The notes: generated by a model from the sequence alone, not told the origin. A stretch of DNA of 64,000 nucleotides from Herbiconiux sp. SALV-R1 (GCF_013113715.1 NZ_CP053344.1:62001-126000); one strand, 5' to 3'; counted from the stretch's first letter, positions 49,194-58,363 are shown. A program made the numbers and translations.

Positions 49194-50582
49194 GTGAACC
49201 TCATGATCGGCACACGGTGTACCCCCGGGCAGCGGGCCCTCGCGCCCGGCGACGAGTTCGACGTCGTACTCGGCGAGCTGGTCGATCTCGAGCGGGCCAT
49301 CGCCGCAGCCGAAGGGCGCAGGGCACGTCTGCTCGCCCGGGCCGTCGAGCTGGCCGAGGTGATGAACGGGGTCGCAGACGGCGGGGCCGCCGAGGTCGCC
49401 CGGGCCTCAGTGGCGCCCACGCGAGAAGCGGCCCGTCGCTCCCTCGTCGCGGAGGTGGCGTGTGCGACCCGCCGGTCGGAGGGGACGGTGGCGCGCTGGG
49501 TGAACGAGGCGGAGTGCCTCGTTCACGATCTGCCGATGTTCCTCCACGAGGTGGAGACGGGTGCGGTCTCCTACGCTCATGCCCGTCGAGCCGTGACCCA
49601 CGTGCTCAGCCTGCCGCCCGAGGCGCGCTCGTCGTTCGAGGCGCGACTCGTGCCGCTCGCCCACGAGCACACCGCCGCCCGCTTCGACGACCGGGCGCGA
49701 CGGCTGCGCGAGGAGGCGCATCCGGAGTCGATCATCGATCGCTCGCGGCGGGCGCGCGACGGCAGGGGCGTCTGGTTCGAGCCCGAGCCCGACGGCATGG
49801 CCACCCTGCACCATCACCTCCCGGCAGTCGACGCCGTCGCGATCGACGACCTCATCGACCGGGTGGCCCGGTCGCTCCGCGCCGACGACGACCCGCGCAC
49901 CCACGCGCAGCGCCGCTCCGACGCCCTCGCCGACATCGTGCTCGGTGGGCGCGACGGCGCTCGCCGCATCACGCCGACCATCATCGTCACCGTGCCCGCC
50001 GCCACGATCGCGAACGTCTCGCGGGAGCCGGCCGCACTCCACGGCTACGGCCCGATCGATGCCGACACCGCGCGGGCGATCGCCGCCACGGCGCCCACCT
50101 TCCTGCGTGCGCTGGTGCACCCCGACACGGGCGACACCATCTCGGTGCTCCGCCGTCGCTACCGCCCGACGGGCGACCTCCGCACGGCCCTCATCGTCGC
50201 CGACGAGACCTGCCGCTTCCCCGGGTGTGGGCGGCGTGCGTCGCGCTGCGAACTCGACCACACGCGCGACTGGGCGCTCGGCGGAGACACGAGTCCCGCG
50301 AACCTCGCCCACCTGTGCTCGCGCCATCACCACCTCAAGCACGATCACTCCTGGCGGGTCGAGGTGGCGCCCGAAGCCGGCTCGCCCGCCGAGCTGCAAG
50401 GCGACGAGTTCGGTCGCAGGCCGCCCGACCATCTGCTCACCACCGCCGAGACCATGCCGAATTCGCGGAGTCTGCTCTTCACGAGTCCGCGGGGCAACAG
50501 GTACGTGACGCACGCACCGCGGTTCGGTGTGCCGCCGCGCCCACTCGCGCCCGACAACCCCGCTCCGCCGGCACCGTTCTGA
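49194..50582 (+). CDS. DUF222 / HNH endonuclease-like protein
   Basis: A 462-residue protein of the large actinobacterial DUF222 family: an N-terminal helical domain (about 40-330) and a C-terminal HNH nuclease motif, CRFPGCGRRASRCELDHTRD, then NLAHLCSRHHHLKH. Biochemical role unknown; many copies exist per genome and have been compared to group-I-intron or 13E12-repeat proteins of Mycobacterium. The GTG at 49194 or the ATG at 49203 may start it. The stop lies at the start of a hexamer repeat. Confidence 0.82.
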   Translation: MNLMIGTRCTPGQRALAPGDEFDVVLGELVDLERAIAAAEGRRARLLARAVELAEVMNGVADGGAAEVARASVAPTREAARRSLVAEVACATRRSEGTVARWVNEAECLVHDLPMFLHEVETGAVSYAHARRAVTHVLSLPPEARSSFEARLVPLAHEHTAARFDDRARRLREEAHPESIIDRSRRARDGRGVWFEPEPDGMATLHHHLPAVDAVAIDDLIDRVARSLRADDDPRTHAQRRSDALADIVLGGRDGARRITPTIIVTVPAATIANVSREPAALHGYGPIDADTARAIAATAPTFLRALVHPDTGDTISVLRRRYRPTGDLRTALIVADETCRFPGCGRRASRCELDHTRDWALGGDTSPANLAHLCSRHHHLKHDHSWRVEVAPEAGSPAELQGDEFGRRPPDHLLTTAETMPNSRSLLFTSPRGNRYVTHAPRFGVPPRPLAPDNPAPPAPF

Positions 50583-50608
50583 GCCTGAGCCTGAGCCTGA
50601 GCCTGAGC
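50580..50608. repeat. TGAGCC hexamer array beginning at the DUF222 stop codon
   Basis: Four perfect TGAGCC units plus five bases start exactly at the TGA stop (50580-50582). Each unit carries the stop word. It lies in the convergent gap to the DUF1697 gene. Confidence 0.85.
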
Positions 50609-50633
50609 GTGCCCTGCCCGGCCCGGCATGCTC

Positions 50634-51182
50634 TCAGAGCAGCTTGCGCAGCGTGCGGAGGTTGCGCGTGGTGGTCGTCGACTTGAAGCGCGCCTTCGCC
50701 AGGTACTTTGCGAACGGGGTGTCGGTGCTGCTCCCCTTGGCGACCTCCCAGTAGAGCACCCCCTCGCCGGGGGAGGTGCGCTCGGGGCCGCCGGCGCCGG
50801 CGTCGGGTGCGATCGCCCGGCCCTCCTCCGTGATCTCGGTGAGCACGTTCGAGTCGGAGGTGAACACGACGTAGGGCTGCATCCGCTCGGTCTCCTCGAA
50901 GGGGAAGCCGTCGACGATGCCGGCGAGGGCGCCGTGGTCGAGCAGCACGATCCAGGCGTCGTAGCCGAAGCGATCGCCGAGGCCCTTCTCGATGCGCGTC
51001 TTAAGTGCAGCATCCTTCGTCGCAGAGCCGCCCTCGTCGGTCTCGAACAGCACGTTGCCCGAGGCGAGCACCGTCTTCACGCCGTCGAAGCCCAGCTCGC
51101 AGAACAGGGCGCCGAGCTCCGCGCTCTTCACCGTGATGCCACCCACGTTCACGCCCCGCAGCAGGGCCACCCACTTGGTCAT
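50634..51182 (-). CDS. DUF1697 family protein
   Basis: A 182-residue protein with the DUF1697 start WVALLRGVNVGG and the repeated signature LGFDGVKTVLASGNVLFET, then NVLTEITEEGRA and the tail FKSTTTTRNLRTLRKL. Function is unknown in all members. A TACTGT box lies five bases upstream of the ATG on the minus strand, suggesting a leaderless message. Confidence 0.85.
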   Translation of the reverse strand: MTKWVALLRGVNVGGITVKSAELGALFCELGFDGVKTVLASGNVLFETDEGGSATKDAALKTRIEKGLGDRFGYDAWIVLLDHGALAGIVDGFPFEETERMQPYVVFTSDSNVLTEITEEGRAIAPDAGAGGPERTSPGEGVLYWEVAKGSSTDTPFAKYLAKARFKSTTTTRNLRTLRKLL

Positions 51183-51201
51183 GCCTCACAGTAGACCGTG
51201 C

Positions 51202-51948
51202 TCAGGCGGCCCGGCGCTCCCGCCCGGCGGGGCGCGACGTCTCCTGCGCGGTCCGCAGCTCGACCGGCAGCGGGCGTTTCCGGTCCCGTTCACACTCCTC
51301 CCGCCGCACCTCGCCCCACGTCTTCCGGTCGAGCGCGAACTCCACGGCGCCGTCGAGGCGCGAGCGCTCGACGAACCCGAGCCGGGTGGCGAGCGCGACC
51401 GAGCGGCGGTTGCGCGCATCCGTCACCGCCGTCACCTCCCGGGCCTCGAGCCGCTCGAAAGCGAGATCGTGCATGGCGCGGGCCGCCTCTGTGGCGTAGC
51501 CCCTGCCGCCGTGGCCGGGGTGCAGCACCCAGCCCATCTCGAGCGAGCGCTCGGCCCGGGCGACCTTCCGAAGGTGCAGCGACACGTCGCCGATGAGGCG
51601 CCCCTCGAGCTCGACGGCGAGGGCGAGGAAGTCGTCGGCCTGCCACAGCCGCACGTGACGGGTGCGATCGCGCAGGTGCCGCGCCGACTGGCGCCGGTCG
51701 CGCTGCGGCCAGGGCAGGAACTCGGTGACGGAGGGCTGGGCCTGCAGCTCGAACCAGTCGTCGACGTCGCGGGCGGTGGTGCGATGGGGCCGCAGCACGA
51801 GCCGCTCCGTGCGCAGCTCGCAGGCGTCGAACGGATGCTCGGTGCGTTCCCCGCGCAGCACCCTCGGCCGGCGTACACCCGCCGAGGCGAGCGCGTCTTT
51901 CGCGGCACGGAGCGCGCGGCGGGCATCGGAGACGCTGATCTCGATCAT
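51202..51948 (-). CDS. GNAT family N-acetyltransferase (RimJ/RimL type)
   Basis: A 248-residue protein. After about 45 residues, the fold starts LRTERLVLRPHRTTARDVDDW and contains acetyl-CoA motif LEMGWVLHPGHGGRGYATEA (GGRGYA) and VTDARNRRSVALATRLGFVE, both in RimJ/RimL form. A likely target is an amine of a protein N-terminus or small molecule. The C-terminus is basic. The 112-bp gap to the response regulator gene has no clear signal except that described for that gene. Confidence 0.82.
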   Translation of the reverse strand: MIEISVSDARRALRAAKDALASAGVRRPRVLRGERTEHPFDACELRTERLVLRPHRTTARDVDDWFELQAQPSVTEFLPWPQRDRRQSARHLRDRTRHVRLWQADDFLALAVELEGRLIGDVSLHLRKVARAERSLEMGWVLHPGHGGRGYATEAARAMHDLAFERLEAREVTAVTDARNRRSVALATRLGFVERSRLDGAVEFALDRKTWGEVRREECERDRKRPLPVELRTAQETSRPAGRERRAA

Positions 51949-52060
51949 CCGGCAGACCGTACGCCGCGATCTCAGGCGGGTCGTGTGCGATCGTGTGAGG
52001 TCTCTATGAATAGGCATCGATCGGTATCCGGCCCTTGCGCGCGCTCGGAACAATGGGAGG

Positions 52061-52840
52061 ATGGCAAGCTCTCCCGTCTCCGACGAACTCGCGTCTTCGG
52101 GCCGTCGGCGCGCCGTTCTGGCGAAGCTGCCGCGCATGTACCGGCCCGACGGCTCCGCCATCCGGGTCTTGCTCGTCGACGACGAGATGGTGCTCACCAG
52201 CCTCGTCAGCCTCGCCCTCGCCTACGAGGGGTGGACCGTCGACGTCGCCCACGACGGCAGCACCGCCCTGCAGAAGTACCGCGAGGAGCGCCCCGACGTC
52301 GTGGTGCTCGACATCATGCTCCCCGACACCGACGGCATCTCGCTGCTGCGCCAGCTGCGCGAGCTCGAGGGGTCGGCGCCGACGCTGTTCCTCACCGCGC
52401 GCGACTCGGTCGACGACCGCATCATCGGCCTCACCGCCGGCGGCGACGACTACATGACGAAGCCGTTCAGCCTGGAAGAGCTCGTCGCGCGCCTGCGCGG
52501 ACTCCTCCGCCGCTCGATGATGACCACCTCCGACGAGGACTCCCGCATCGTCGTGGGCGACCTCCTGCTCGACGAGTCGAGCTACGAGGTCAACCGCGGC
52601 GGCGACCCGATCTCGCTCACCACCACCGAGTTCGAGCTCTTGCGCTACTTCATGCGCAACCCGCGCCGGGTGCTGTCGCGCGCCCAGATCCTCGACCGGG
52701 TGTGGAACTACGACTTCGCCGGCAAGGCCTCCATCGTCGACCTCTACGTCTCGTACCTGCGCAAGAAGATCGACGCCAACCGGCCCTCGATGATCCACAC
52801 CGTGCGCGGTGTCGGTTACGTGCTGCGGGCGGCGGAGTGA
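52061..52840 (+). CDS. OmpR/PhoB-family response regulator
   Basis: A 259-residue regulator: receiver (LLVDDEMVLTSLVSLAL, phospho-acceptor Asp84 in VVVLDIMLPD, Lys in MTKPF) and winged helix (TTTEFELLRYFMRNPRRVLS, then IVDLYVSYLRKKID, VRGVGYVL). The first 34 residues form an unusual N-terminal extension rich in Ser/Arg. The ATG at 52061 has AACAAT six bases upstream, matching the leaderless pattern; GGGAGG touches the start and cannot serve as ribosome binding site. The partner kinase starts inside its stop (GTGA). Confidence 0.9.
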   Translation: MASSPVSDELASSGRRRAVLAKLPRMYRPDGSAIRVLLVDDEMVLTSLVSLALAYEGWTVDVAHDGSTALQKYREERPDVVVLDIMLPDTDGISLLRQLRELEGSAPTLFLTARDSVDDRIIGLTAGGDDYMTKPFSLEELVARLRGLLRRSMMTTSDEDSRIVVGDLLLDESSYEVNRGGDPISLTTTEFELLRYFMRNPRRVLSRAQILDRVWNYDFAGKASIVDLYVSYLRKKIDANRPSMIHTVRGVGYVLRAAE

Positions 52841-54459
52841 CCACGCGGCGCCGCGCCCGCCGGCCGTGGACGCTGAGGAGCCGCCTCGTCGTGGGCACCG
52901 CCGGCGTGGTGGCCGCGGTGCTCGTCACCGTCGGGGTGGTGAGCAGCGTCACCCTGGCGAGTTCCATCACCCACGTCGTCGACACGCAGCTGAGCGCCTC
53001 GATGTCGTCGTTCACCTACGCCGTGGAGAAGTACCGCTACGGCGTCATGATCGACAGCGGCCGGCACATCGACCCGCACCCCGAGAAGCCCCTCACCGAG
53101 TACACCGGGCAGGCGCCGGGCACGGTCATCGCCCTGCTGGAGGAGGGCGACGGCAGCGGCACCACCGACGGCAGCGGCACCACCGGCGGCGGCGACAGCC
53201 CGACCGTCATCGACTCCGCCCGCTTCTCCGACTCCGACGCCGAGACTCTCCCGCCCGCCGTCATCGCGCAGCTCGAGGCGGCGTCGCTCGAGCCGGGCAC
53301 CCAGCAGACCCTGCAGCTCGACGGTCTCGGCAGCTACCGTGTCGCGGTCGAGCCCGACAGCCGGGGCGACCTCCTCGTCACGGGAATCTCCATGGCCACG
53401 GCCGACGCGGCGGTGCTGCAGGAGACCGTCGTCATGGTCGTGCTAGCCCTCATCGCGCTGCTCGTCATCGTGGTCGGCGTCATCGTCGTGGTTCGGCTTG
53501 CGCTGCGCCCCCTCGACCGGGTGGTGGGCACCGCCGTCGCCGTCACCGACATCCCGCTCGACCGCGGCGACGTGGCCATCACCGCCCGGGTGGGCGAGGC
53601 CGACACCGACCCGCGCACCGAGATCGGCAAGGTGGGCGAGGCCCTCAACCAGCTGCTCGCCCACGTCGACGACGCGCTCGCCGTGCGCGCCGAGACCGAC
53701 CGCCGCATGCGCCGCTTCGTCACCGACGCCAGCCACGAGCTGCGCACCCCGCTCGCGGCCATCCAGGGCTACGCCGAGCTCACCCGGCAAGACGCCGCGT
53801 CGCTCCCCGAGATCACCGAGTACTCCCTCGCGCGCATCGAGTCGGAGGCGAAGCGCATGAACTCGCTGGTGAGCGAGCTGCTGCTGCTCGCCCGCATCGA
53901 CGAGGGCCAAGATCTGCACCTCGACGAGGTCGACCTGGGCGAGGTGGTGCTGAATGCGGTGAGCGACGCCAAGGCCTCCGCCCCCGGTCACCTCTGGTCG
54001 GTCGAGGTTCCGGATGCTCCGGCCCTCGTCACGGGCGACCGCGAGCGCCTGCACCAGGTCGTGCTCAACCTGCTCTCGAACGCTGCCGTGCACACCCCCG
54101 AGGGCACCCGGGTCTCCGCCACCCTGCGCATCGACCCGGCGACCGTCTCGGGCGAGGCGGGCGGCGAGTCGATCGTGCTCGAGGTCGCCGACGACGGCCC
54201 CGGCATTCCCGAGTCGCTGCAGCCCGAGCTGTTCCAGCGTTTCGCCAGGGGCGACTCCTCTCGGTCGCGTCGGGCCGGCAGCACCGGCCTCGGGCTCGCC
54301 ATCGTCTCCTCGATCGTCGAGGCGCACGACGGCACGATCGCGGTGCACTCCACGCCGGAGGGAACCCGCTTCACGGTGCGGTTCGCGCGCGTCGCCGGCG
54401 CGATCGCAGCTCCGCCCGCCGGTCGGGGGCGCCCTCAGGTCATCGAGCCCGCGGGGTAG
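52837..54459 (+). CDS. Sensor histidine kinase (HAMP, HisKA, HATPase_c)
   Basis: A 540-residue membrane kinase. Transmembrane segments at about 20-42 and 200-222 bracket an extracellular sensor of 155 residues with a Gly/Thr/Asp low-complexity loop (GDGSGTTDGSGTTGGGD). A HAMP linker follows, then FVTDASHELRTPLAAIQGYA with the phospho-His, and ATP-binding boxes NLLSNAAVHTP, DDGPGIP and GLGLAIVSSI. It should phosphorylate the regulator just upstream. The 3' end overlaps the convergent TspO-like gene by 20 bp. The stimulus is unknown. Confidence 0.9.
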   Translation: MTTRRRARRPWTLRSRLVVGTAGVVAAVLVTVGVVSSVTLASSITHVVDTQLSASMSSFTYAVEKYRYGVMIDSGRHIDPHPEKPLTEYTGQAPGTVIALLEEGDGSGTTDGSGTTGGGDSPTVIDSARFSDSDAETLPPAVIAQLEAASLEPGTQQTLQLDGLGSYRVAVEPDSRGDLLVTGISMATADAAVLQETVVMVVLALIALLVIVVGVIVVVRLALRPLDRVVGTAVAVTDIPLDRGDVAITARVGEADTDPRTEIGKVGEALNQLLAHVDDALAVRAETDRRMRRFVTDASHELRTPLAAIQGYAELTRQDAASLPEITEYSLARIESEAKRMNSLVSELLLLARIDEGQDLHLDEVDLGEVVLNAVSDAKASAPGHLWSVEVPDAPALVTGDRERLHQVVLNLLSNAAVHTPEGTRVSATLRIDPATVSGEAGGESIVLEVADDGPGIPESLQPELFQRFARGDSSRSRRAGSTGLGLAIVSSIVEAHDGTIAVHSTPEGTRFTVRFARVAGAIAAPPAGRGRPQVIEPAG

Positions 54460-55321
54460 CTCCCGGTCGGGAACCGTCGGCCGTGGCGTTCTCCGTGGCC
54501 GCCGTGGCGAGCCCGTGCGCCGAGCGCTCGCGCCCGACGGCGACCAGACGGATGATCACGGTGGCCACCACGAGCGCCGTCGCGGTGATGACGGCGGCGG
54601 TGGCGACCGGTGCCGAGAGGGTCTCGCCCGTGGTGCGCGAGACCGCGACCCACACCAGGCCCCAGGCCAGCGACGCGGTGGGAGCGAGGCGGCCGACGCC
54701 GAAGACGGCCAGAGCGAGCCCTGCGAGACCGGCGACGACGACGATCGTGACGCCCCACGCATCCGCTGCGATGCCCCAGCCGTCGAACCCGTCGGCGGTG
54801 AGCAGGGCGGTGATGTTCGCGGCGGTCGCGACGCACACCCAGCCCAGGTAGAGGCCCACGGTGCCGTCGATGAGCACCGACTCGACGATGCCCTGGCCCC
54901 GGCGCCGGGTGCGCACCACGAGCACGAAGGTGACGAGCAGCGCCACCAGCAGCACCACGATGACGACGGCGCTCAGCGCGAGCAGTCCCGCCTGCACGCT
55001 GAGGATCCACGCGGCGTTCAGCAGCAGCGTCGCCGCGACGGGATAGCCCAGGGTGCGTTGCCGCCGTGCCGATTCACCGTCGCGCGACTGCGCCGGGAGC
55101 AGCTGCCACACCGCGTAGCCCAGAAGCCCGAGGTAGATGACCGACCAGATCGAGAACGCGGGCCCTGCCGGGGCGAGGAGTGTCGCATCCGCCGACAGTG
55201 CGCCACCGGCCGCGTCTTGAATGGGCGTGCCCCCGGCGGCACCCGACCCCACGAACGCGCCCACGACGGCGAGCACGGCGCAGACGGCGACGACGACACG
55301 GCGTACGAGGTCGGCTCTCAT
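54440..55321 (-). CDS. TspO/MBR-like tryptophan-rich membrane protein, extended
   Basis: A 293-residue protein with about eight hydrophobic segments. The strings PAFSIWSVIYLGLLGYAVWQ, LLLNAAWILSVQAGL and LYLGWVCVATAANITALL resemble TspO/MBR family transport or sensory proteins, which are usually near 160 residues, so this member is nearly doubled in size. ATG at 55321 chosen over a GTG at 55339 by signal-like N-terminus. Its role is unclear; related proteins bind tetrapyrroles or act in stress responses. Confidence 0.7.
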   Translation of the reverse strand: MRADLVRRVVVAVCAVLAVVGAFVGSGAAGGTPIQDAAGGALSADATLLAPAGPAFSIWSVIYLGLLGYAVWQLLPAQSRDGESARRQRTLGYPVAATLLLNAAWILSVQAGLLALSAVVIVVLLVALLVTFVLVVRTRRRGQGIVESVLIDGTVGLYLGWVCVATAANITALLTADGFDGWGIAADAWGVTIVVVAGLAGLALAVFGVGRLAPTASLAWGLVWVAVSRTTGETLSAPVATAAVITATALVVATVIIRLVAVGRERSAHGLATAATENATADGSRPGATPRAR

Positions 55322-55391
55322 GGCCACGACCCTACCCACCTCGGTCGCGCTCCGCCCGGGGCACTCCGCCCGAGGGAGGCAGCCGAGCCGC

Positions 55392-55397
55392 TAGCGT
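55392..55397 (+). promoter_or_regulatory. -10 box TAGCGT, leaderless type, for the DUF3533 gene
   Basis: TAGCGT ends exactly six bases before the ATG at 55404. This spacing favours the ATG over the in-frame GTG at 55398. Confidence 0.5.
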
Positions 55398-55403
55398 GTG
55401 CTC

Positions 55404-56504
55404 ATGGTCTCGCGCAGCATCTCCGCCGCCCGCCGGGTGGTGAGCGGCCCCAACAAGCCCGCCCTCATCGTCTCGCTCCTGGTGTCGCTGTTCGCGGCGC
55501 TGTTCGTCACCTCGTACAGCCTCGCCATGAGCGACCCGCAGCCGCACGACGTGCCCATCGGCGTGGTGTCGCCGGGCGTGACGCCCGAGCAGCTCGACCA
55601 GGCGCTGGAGTCGGTCACCACCACCTCGTTCGACGTCGAACCGTTCGCCACCGAGGCCGAGGCGAAGAACGCCCTCGAGGAGCAGCAGATCTACGCCGTG
55701 CTGGTGACGGATGCGACGGCCGGCTCGTCGACCACCGCCCAGCTGTTCATCTCCAGCGCCTCGGGAGCGTCGATCGCCCGCATCATCGAGGCCGAGGCCG
55801 ACCAGATCGGGCAGAAGCTCGGCATCACCGTCACGGTCACCGACCTCAACCCGCTGAGCCCGAACGACCCGAGCGGGCTCGTGCTGTTCTACCTGGCGCT
55901 CGCCTCCACCATCATCGGCTTCGTCGGAGCCATCCAGACCCGGGTGAACGCGGGCGGCCTCACCCTCGCCGGGGAGCTCGCCTGGGACGCCGGGCGGGCA
56001 GCCCTCGTCGGTCTCGTCATCACCCTCACCACCGGCCCGATCTTCGGCTTCGAGACCTTCCCGTTCTTCCCGGTCTGGGGGGTGCTCTCGGTCGCGGTGT
56101 TCATCGCCGGCGCCGTGTACAGCTTCTTCCGGGTGGTGATCGGCGGGAAGTGGGCGCTCGTGCCCACGTGGATCCTCTTCATCCTCATCAGCAACCCCTC
56201 CTCCGGAGGTGCTGTCGCCCCCGAGCTGCTGCCGCCGTTCTACGAGTTCATGGGCCGCTGGCTGCCCACGGGCGCCACCGTGCGGGCGCTGCGCGACCTC
56301 ACCTACTTCCCGGAGGCGCCGCACGCCGAGCCCTATCTCGTGCTGGGGGCGTGGCTCGTGCTCTCGACCGCCGGGTTCGTCGTCGCGCGCCGCATCAAGT
56401 TCGGGGCGGGGCGGCTCGACCGGGTGGAGACGGTGAAGCCGGATGCGGGCGGGGCGGATGCGCGGACTGCCGAGTCGGAGAAGGACGGTGCGGCGGCGGG
56501 GTGA
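55404..56504 (+). CDS. ABC-2 type membrane protein, DUF3533/YhgE-like
   Basis: A 366-residue protein with an N-terminal transmembrane helix (ALIVSLLVSLFAALFVTSYS), a 150-residue extracytoplasmic domain (GVVSPGVTPEQLDQALESVT and following), then about five membrane segments. This is the layout of the YhgE/Pip and DUF3533 proteins, thought to act in export or phage reception. No ATPase is adjacent. The last 25 residues are charged. The stop region is tandemly duplicated. Confidence 0.78.
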   Translation: MVSRSISAARRVVSGPNKPALIVSLLVSLFAALFVTSYSLAMSDPQPHDVPIGVVSPGVTPEQLDQALESVTTTSFDVEPFATEAEAKNALEEQQIYAVLVTDATAGSSTTAQLFISSASGASIARIIEAEADQIGQKLGITVTVTDLNPLSPNDPSGLVLFYLALASTIIGFVGAIQTRVNAGGLTLAGELAWDAGRAALVGLVITLTTGPIFGFETFPFFPVWGVLSVAVFIAGAVYSFFRVVIGGKWALVPTWILFILISNPSSGGAVAPELLPPFYEFMGRWLPTGATVRALRDLTYFPEAPHAEPYLVLGAWLVLSTAGFVVARRIKFGAGRLDRVETVKPDAGGADARTAESEKDGAAAG

Positions 56505-56540
56505 CGCGCGGCGGCCGGTCGGGTGACGAGGGCGGCCGGG
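56499..56540. repeat. About 22-bp tandem duplication spanning the DUF3533 stop codon
   Basis: GGGTGACG then GGCGGCCGG occurs at 56499-56518 and again at 56521-56540, differing in the short spacer between the two words. The first copy contains the TGA stop (56502-56504). Confidence 0.65.
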
Positions 56541-56549
56541 TGGCGCGCG

Positions 56550-57704
56550 TCAGCGCGGCACGACCGCCCGGGTGCGGGCGCCGCCGAGGGGCGACGGCTG
56601 CAGCTCGAGCCGGCCGCCGATGTGGTCGAGCTGGCGCTGCAGCCGGCCGAGGCCGCTGAGGCCGAGCTCCGACGGTTCGGCGGGGAGCCCGATGCCGTCG
56701 TCGTCGAAGGCGAGCACGAACGAGCCCGAGGCGTCGACCGAGAGCTCGAGCTCGAGCGCCGTCGCGCGACCGTGCTTGAGCGCGTTCGACAGCGCCTCCT
56801 CGACGATGCGCACGATGAGCAGCCTCCGCTCGGCGGGCAGCACGCGGTTGCCCTCGCCCTCCAGCGCGACGACCTCGTCGCTCACCGCGAGCGAGGTCGC
56901 GATCGAGGCGGGGATGCGCTGGAACAGCGCGCGCACGGCAGGCACGGTTCCCTGATCGAGGCGGGCCGGGTAGAGCAGCTCGCTCATCGTGCGCAGGTCT
57001 TGCTGGCGCAGCGACCCGAGGTCGTCACGGATGCTGCGGAGCTCGTCAGCGATCGCCGCCCCGCCCTCGAGCGAGCCGGCCGCGTCGATCGCGCTCTCGA
57101 GCCGGGCGCCGAGCACGATGAAGCGCTGCTGCACCGTTCCGTGGAGTCCGTCGGCGACCTCCCGCCGCACCCGCAGCTCCTCGCCCTGCAGTGCCTCGAG
57201 TGCCGCGGCGGCGCGCACGGTCTGCTCAGCGTAGGCGCGTTCCTCCGTGCGCAAGCGGCGCCGCGCATCCGTCAGCGCCAGCGCGATGGCGAGCGAGATG
57301 CCCACCGCGATGGAGGCGGTGACGATCTCGGCGGTCACCTCCGAGATCTGCGACGGGCTGTAGATGCCGAGGCCGAGCTGCAGCGCGCCGCGCAGGGCCG
57401 CCGCGCCGACGGCGATCACCGCGCCCGTGCCGAGGCGGCCGGCGAGCCGGCGCTCCTGCGGGTCGAGCAGCGCGATGCCGACGAGCCCGAGACCGACCGC
57501 CGCGAAGTTCGCACTGAGCCGCACGGCGAGGTTCAGGGTCTCGGCGACCGGGGTGCCGCCCCGCTGCCACGAGGGCTGGATGCCCAGCACGTAGACCGTC
57601 TGCACCGAGATGCCGACCGCGAAGATCGCCATCACCACCCCGAAGGCGAGGATCGTGACCGTGCGGTCGTCGATCCGGTCGCGCGCCGCGGGGGCGTCGG
57701 TCAC
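56550..57704 (-). CDS. NarL-type sensor histidine kinase
   Basis: A 384-residue membrane kinase with about four to five hydrophobic segments (residues 15-160), a short coiled segment, the phospho-His in VRREVADGLHGTVQQRFIVL (variant DxLHGxxQ of HisKA_3), and an ATPase domain with IVRIVEEALSNALKHG, FDDDGIGLP and GLSGLGRLQRQLDHIGG. Start is GTG at 57704, overlapping the regulator stop. It pairs with the LuxR-type regulator encoded just upstream on the same strand. Confidence 0.85.
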   Translation of the reverse strand: MTDAPAARDRIDDRTVTILAFGVVMAIFAVGISVQTVYVLGIQPSWQRGGTPVAETLNLAVRLSANFAAVGLGLVGIALLDPQERRLAGRLGTGAVIAVGAAALRGALQLGLGIYSPSQISEVTAEIVTASIAVGISLAIALALTDARRRLRTEERAYAEQTVRAAAALEALQGEELRVRREVADGLHGTVQQRFIVLGARLESAIDAAGSLEGGAAIADELRSIRDDLGSLRQQDLRTMSELLYPARLDQGTVPAVRALFQRIPASIATSLAVSDEVVALEGEGNRVLPAERRLLIVRIVEEALSNALKHGRATALELELSVDASGSFVLAFDDDGIGLPAEPSELGLSGLGRLQRQLDHIGGRLELQPSPLGGARTRAVVPR

Positions 57705-58363
57705 GACGCGGCGCTCTCGTCGATGAAGCGCAGCGCGGCGCCCACCCGCGGGTTGGTCACCCCGCCCGAGGCCAGGCCGAGCTCGGCGTAGATGGCGTTG
57801 ATGTGGTTGTCGACCGATCGGGATGCGATGCCCAGCCGGGCGGCGATCCCCGCGTTCGACAGGCCCTGGGCGAGCAGGCGCAGCACCTCGTACTGGCGAG
57901 GGCTGAGTCGCGCCAGGCCGCTGCCGCGGCGCGGACGCCGGCGCTCGACCAGCTCGGGGTCGAGCGCGGTGCGGCCGTCGGCGGTCACCTCGATGGCGCG
58001 CACCACCGAGGCGAGGCTGAGCGCTGAGTCCTTCGAGAGGTAGCTCCAGCCGCGCACGCTCGACCGGGGCAGGTCGAGCAGGGCGTCGAGCGAGTCGGTG
58101 GCCGAGAGCAGCAGCACGCCGAGGCGCGGCAGGGAGCGTCGGAGCTCGAGCCCGAGGTCGATGCCCGAACCGTCGCCGAGCTGGATGTCGAGCACCGCGA
58201 CGTCGGCCTCCGAGTCGGGCACGATGGCCCGTGCGTTCGCGCACGACGACGCCACGGCCACCACCTCGAGCCCCTCGGCGCCGGAGAGAGCGGCCGTGAG
58301 CATCTGCCGGTAGAGGGGCTGGTCTTCGACCACCGCTACCCGGATCTTGCGTCTCTCGGCCAT
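57701..58363 (-). CDS. LuxR-family response regulator
   Basis: A 220-residue regulator: receiver with VVEDQPLYRQML and phospho-acceptor Asp in VAVLDIQLGDGSGIDLG (about residue 59), Lys in YLSKDSAL, and C-terminal helix-turn-helix LSPRQYEVLRLLAQGLSNAG, then GIASRSVDNHINAIYAELGL. The ATG at 58363 was chosen; 58372 is nearly equal. It overlaps the kinase by 4 bp. The regulon is unknown. Confidence 0.87.
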   Translation of the reverse strand: MAERRKIRVAVVEDQPLYRQMLTAALSGAEGLEVVAVASSCANARAIVPDSEADVAVLDIQLGDGSGIDLGLELRRSLPRLGVLLLSATDSLDALLDLPRSSVRGWSYLSKDSALSLASVVRAIEVTADGRTALDPELVERRRPRRGSGLARLSPRQYEVLRLLAQGLSNAGIAARLGIASRSVDNHINAIYAELGLASGGVTNPRVGAALRFIDESAAS

